Source: Halalkalibacter nanhaiisediminis (GTDB taxonomy: Bacteria > Bacillota > Bacilli > Bacillales > Bacillaceae_D). From it: a stretch of DNA of 64,000 bases. The stretch lies in assembly GCF_007830185.1 (NCBI RefSeq), contig NZ_VLKZ01000006.1, positions 1 to 64,000 of the forward strand, written 5' to 3'. The notes under the pieces are model-generated. The model worked only from the letters and a program-made list of their open reading frames with translations. It was not told the origin of the DNA and ran no database searches. The position numbers and the translations under genes were made by a program. This document shows positions 61,931 through 64,000 of the stretch, piece by piece; position 1 is the stretch's first letter, and every line of letters begins with the position of its first letter.

Positions 61931-62698
61931 TTGAAAATTGTGACGTTTAATCCATTTCGAACAATTGGTATCCCAGGTATTAAATATGTCAAACCTGAGC
62001 ATATGTTTGAAGAGCGTGAAAAAATTGATGAAGCAGATGTTTGTTTATTCCCTGAAAATTGGCAAGTGAATGCTTTAGTGTATGGCATGAAAAAAGAAAT
62101 ATTCCCAAGTATTCAATCGATTCAGCTCGGCTTTAACAAAATTGAAGTGACACGAGCATTATGGAGTGTTTGTCCTGAACATGTACCTAGAACGCTCATT
62201 TTAGGTCGCAATCATGATAATATAGATCGCGTATTTGCTGAATTCCCATTTCCTTTTGTCGTAAAAGAAATTCGTAATTCCATGGGCAAGGGTGTTTTTC
62301 TCATCGAAAATCACAAGCAATTTAATGAATATGCTGAGAATAATCCTTATTTTTATGTACAAGAGTACTTACCGATTGATCGAGATCTTCGTATTTGCTT
62401 TGTCGGTGATGACGTCATCGCTTCCTATTGGAGAATCAATGAACGTAATACGTTTCGAAATAATGTCGCTCAAGGTGCTCGCATCTCATTTGACGATATC
62501 CCTGAAGAAGCGATCGAACTTGTTCGTAAAACCGCTAGAAGTCTAGGTGTCAATCATGCTGGCTTTGATGTTGTCTCAGTCGGAGGTAAGTTTTATTTTC
62601 TAGAATTTAATACTCTTTTTGGCAATCAAGGCTTTCAACAATTAGGAGTTTCAGTAGAGAAAAGTATTTACAAATATCTTCAAAACAGGCTAACTTAA
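61931..62698 (+). CDS. RimK-like ATP-grasp ligase
   Basis: 255 residues. ATP-grasp elements: FPFVVKEIRNSMGKGVFLIEN (nucleotide lysine and glycine loop), QEYLPIDRDLRICFVGDDVIASY and metal-binding FYFLEFNTLFGNQGF. RimK-type enzymes join an amino acid to a peptide or small-molecule carboxylate; the substrate here is unknown and no partner gene lies nearby. The start is TTG 61931 after AGGTG; an ATG at 61924 is out of frame. Confidence 0.82.
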   Translation: MKIVTFNPFRTIGIPGIKYVKPEHMFEEREKIDEADVCLFPENWQVNALVYGMKKEIFPSIQSIQLGFNKIEVTRALWSVCPEHVPRTLILGRNHDNIDRVFAEFPFPFVVKEIRNSMGKGVFLIENHKQFNEYAENNPYFYVQEYLPIDRDLRICFVGDDVIASYWRINERNTFRNNVAQGARISFDDIPEEAIELVRKTARSLGVNHAGFDVVSVGGKFYFLEFNTLFGNQGFQQLGVSVEKSIYKYLQNRLT

Positions 62699-63120
62699 AT
62701 ACGTATGTGAATGGTTTCTTCCATTTCATAAGGTGTTCGATCATTTTTTACAACAGCAATTTGAATGTCATGTTCCCCTCTAGGCAACCCATTAATGACA
62801 AATGCAGCTTCATAAAGAGTGCCGATATGTTCTCCGTCTATATAAAGCCGTAGATGCCCTTCGCCTTCTTGGTGCTTGGTACCGGCTTTTTCTTTTGAAA
62901 AACGAAAACCATTTATAAAGCATTCGATTAAGAGCTCTTGATTGAATATATTGTGATTTACAATCAGTTTTTGTTCATCACTAGCTACTACTTTTACAAT
63001 CCCAATGCTTTGAAGGGGAGCAATCGTTAGGCTCGAATGATTAATGATAGATTCTTCAGCAAACGTAGTGTTTAAAGGTATAAAACAGACAATCATGAAT
63101 AAGAAAGTGATTCGTTTCAT
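62695..63120 (-). CDS. Secreted small protein of unknown function
   Basis: 141 residues from ATG 63120 (AAGGGG upstream). Signal peptide KRITFLFMIVCFIPLNTTFA with a cleavage site after TFA. The C-terminal 75 residues (GEGHLRLYIDGEHIGTLYEA, LPRGEHDIQIAVVKNDR) look like an immunoglobulin-like beta domain of the kind with GEGH-hLYhDG repeats in exported proteins. No function assigned. Its stop codon overlaps that of the opposite-strand ATP-grasp gene. Confidence 0.7.
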   Translation of the reverse strand: MKRITFLFMIVCFIPLNTTFAEESIINHSSLTIAPLQSIGIVKVVASDEQKLIVNHNIFNQELLIECFINGFRFSKEKAGTKHQEGEGHLRLYIDGEHIGTLYEAAFVINGLPRGEHDIQIAVVKNDRTPYEMEETIHIRI

Positions 63121-63207
63121 CTCTTTTTGTCCCCTTAATAAAGAATTTAATTTAGGCTTCCTCAAAAGATCCTTCTCTATGTAAAAAGCCTAAGCCAAGC
63201 TCTTCCA

Positions 63208-63241
63208 TTTGCTATCTCTTTTTTAATTTCAAGATAGCAAA
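63208..63241. repeat. Inverted repeat between ylbE and the secreted-protein gene
   Basis: 10-bp arms TTTGCTATCT (63208-63217) and AGATAGCAAA (63232-63241) with a T/A-rich loop; no clear U run. May end the ylbDE transcript or be a binding site. Confidence 0.5.
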
Positions 63242-63267
63242 CAAGCTTAGATTAGACTTTTCAAGAG

Positions 63268-63546
63268 TTATCTCCTTTGTGACGCTTGGGCCACGGTTGC
63301 TTGGCCTGCTTTTAACATTTCAATCATCATCATCGCTAGACCTAAATGATTTTGGACCTTCTCTACACGTTGTGGAAACGTTCTGCCGTAAAAATAGTTT
63401 GCTTCTTTCTCTACCAAGGAAAGTTGACTAGGGTCTCGGCCCAATTTTCGATACCAGTTAGGATGCTGTCGAACATATTGACGTATCTCAGGATGTTGAG
63501 ATAAAACATGTTGTATATCTGCACGCAAATTGATCATACCCTTCAT
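63268..63546 (-). CDS. ylbE: YlbE-like protein
   Basis: About 92 residues. Family core RADIQHVLSQHPEIRQYVRQ, PNWYRKLGRDPSQL and FYGRTFPQRVEKVQNH. Function unknown. It starts three bases after the ylbD stop with no ribosome-binding site, so translation is probably coupled; ATG 63546 or ATG 63537 are both possible. Confidence 0.85.
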   Translation of the reverse strand: MKGMINLRADIQHVLSQHPEIRQYVRQHPNWYRKLGRDPSQLSLVEKEANYFYGRTFPQRVEKVQNHLGLAMMMIEMLKAGQATVAQASQRR

Positions 63547-63549
63547 CAA

Positions 63550-63975
63550 TTAATCACGCCAAAATGAAAATGGGTGATCCTGTGGTCCTTGACTCGGTGG
63601 ATCATTAGGGCGTTGAAATGATTGAATCACGCCTTGAACATTTGTCAAAACTGAGCTAAACTGAGAAAGATGATTTTGTAAATCCTGTACATTTACTCGT
63701 CTTAACAAAGACATTATTTGCCCTAGAGTAGCAGTGGCACTTTGTGAAGGTTGTTCATCTTGCTCTGTATCTTGAGAAGAATCCGTTGATTGATTCGTTT
63801 CTACTTGCTTATACGCTTGCCATTGTTCATGTTCTGCCCCAAGGATCGACCATTCCTCAAAAAGATTCTGTAAAGACTTTCGCTCTTCCCTCACTTCATT
63901 GATAAGCAATGGATGCTGCCTCATAAATTCTTTAAATTGTTGTACCGAAGGATGTAATTCCTCATTCGATTCCAT
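63550..63975 (-). CDS. ylbD: YlbD-like putative spore coat protein
   Basis: 141 residues. N-terminal HPSVQQFKEFMRQHPLLINEVRE and EEWSILGAEHEQWQAYK are the YlbD signature; then a Gln/Ser/Glu-rich linker and a helical Gln-rich C-terminus. YlbD is listed among spore coat proteins in B. subtilis. GGGGGTGATGAG precedes the ATG. First gene of a ylbD-ylbE pair. Confidence 0.87.
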   Translation of the reverse strand: MESNEELHPSVQQFKEFMRQHPLLINEVREERKSLQNLFEEWSILGAEHEQWQAYKQVETNQSTDSSQDTEQDEQPSQSATATLGQIMSLLRRVNVQDLQNHLSQFSSVLTNVQGVIQSFQRPNDPPSQGPQDHPFSFWRD

Positions 63976-64000
63976 CTCATCACCCCCTACCTTTTTCTCT

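Overview
The window is an AT-rich Gram-positive chromosome segment from an endospore-forming member of the Bacillaceae. Evidence: spoIIGA-sigE-sigG, spoVD, spoVE, ylbJ and rsfA homologues; PyrR attenuators and an Ile T-box; a bacillithiol gene (bshC); and a gene order that closely follows the Bacillus subtilis ylbD-to-pyrE stretch. An alkaliphilic-Bacillus-like lineage is my guess and is not proven. Almost everything is on the minus strand, so the biological reading direction runs from position 64000 down to 1.

Reading in that direction: ylbD, ylbE, a small secreted protein and an ATP-grasp ligase (63975-61931); a decayed uvsE fragment, ricF (ylbF) and ylbG (61830-60675); an MFS transporter and a DUF7147-like gene; an unannotated probable CsfG sporulation RNA with a sigma-F/G-type promoter (58609-58794); rsmD, coaD, ylbJ, ylbK, ylbL and tmcAL; a tandem intergenic repeat (52638-52821); ylbN, rpmF, an enoyl-CoA hydratase, rsfA, ylbP, a PanE-like gene, a DUF3397 gene and bshC. 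Next comes the complete division/cell wall (dcw) cluster: mraZ, rsmH, ftsL, pbpB, spoVD, murE, murF, mraY, murD, spoVE, murG, murB, divIB, ylxW, ylxX, sbp, ftsA and ftsZ. Then spoIIGA-sigE-sigG, ylmC-D-E-sepF-G-H, divIVA, the T-box-controlled ileS, ylyA, lspA and an RluD-type synthase. Last is the whole pyrimidine operon (pyrR-P-B-C-AA-AB-K-D-F-E) with an appended methyltransferase and a broken IS3-family element.

How the parts work together: dcw enzymes build lipid II (MurE/F/D, MraY, MurG, MurB) and place the septum (FtsA/Z/L, DivIB, SepF, DivIVA). SpoVD and SpoVE are the sporulation-specific PBP/SEDS pair. SpoIIGA matures pro-sigma-E, and sigma-G follows in the forespore. The pyr operon makes UMP from bicarbonate, glutamine and aspartate; it has three PyrR-type RNA sites, each followed by an intrinsic terminator.

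The window is mostly conserved core genome and I found no convincing new multi-gene system. The observations most worth a second look are: ylmH apparently starting at AUU; the unannotated CsfG-like RNA; a hairpin-forming dispersed repeat present both in the ileS leader and upstream of tmcAL; an IS end whose hairpin both sequesters the transposase ribosome-binding site and looks like a terminator for the pyr operon; a TTG-started sigG behind a 14-bp hairpin; and an array of GTGG boxes upstream of mraZ. All functional calls rest on recognition from the sequence; no database search was run.
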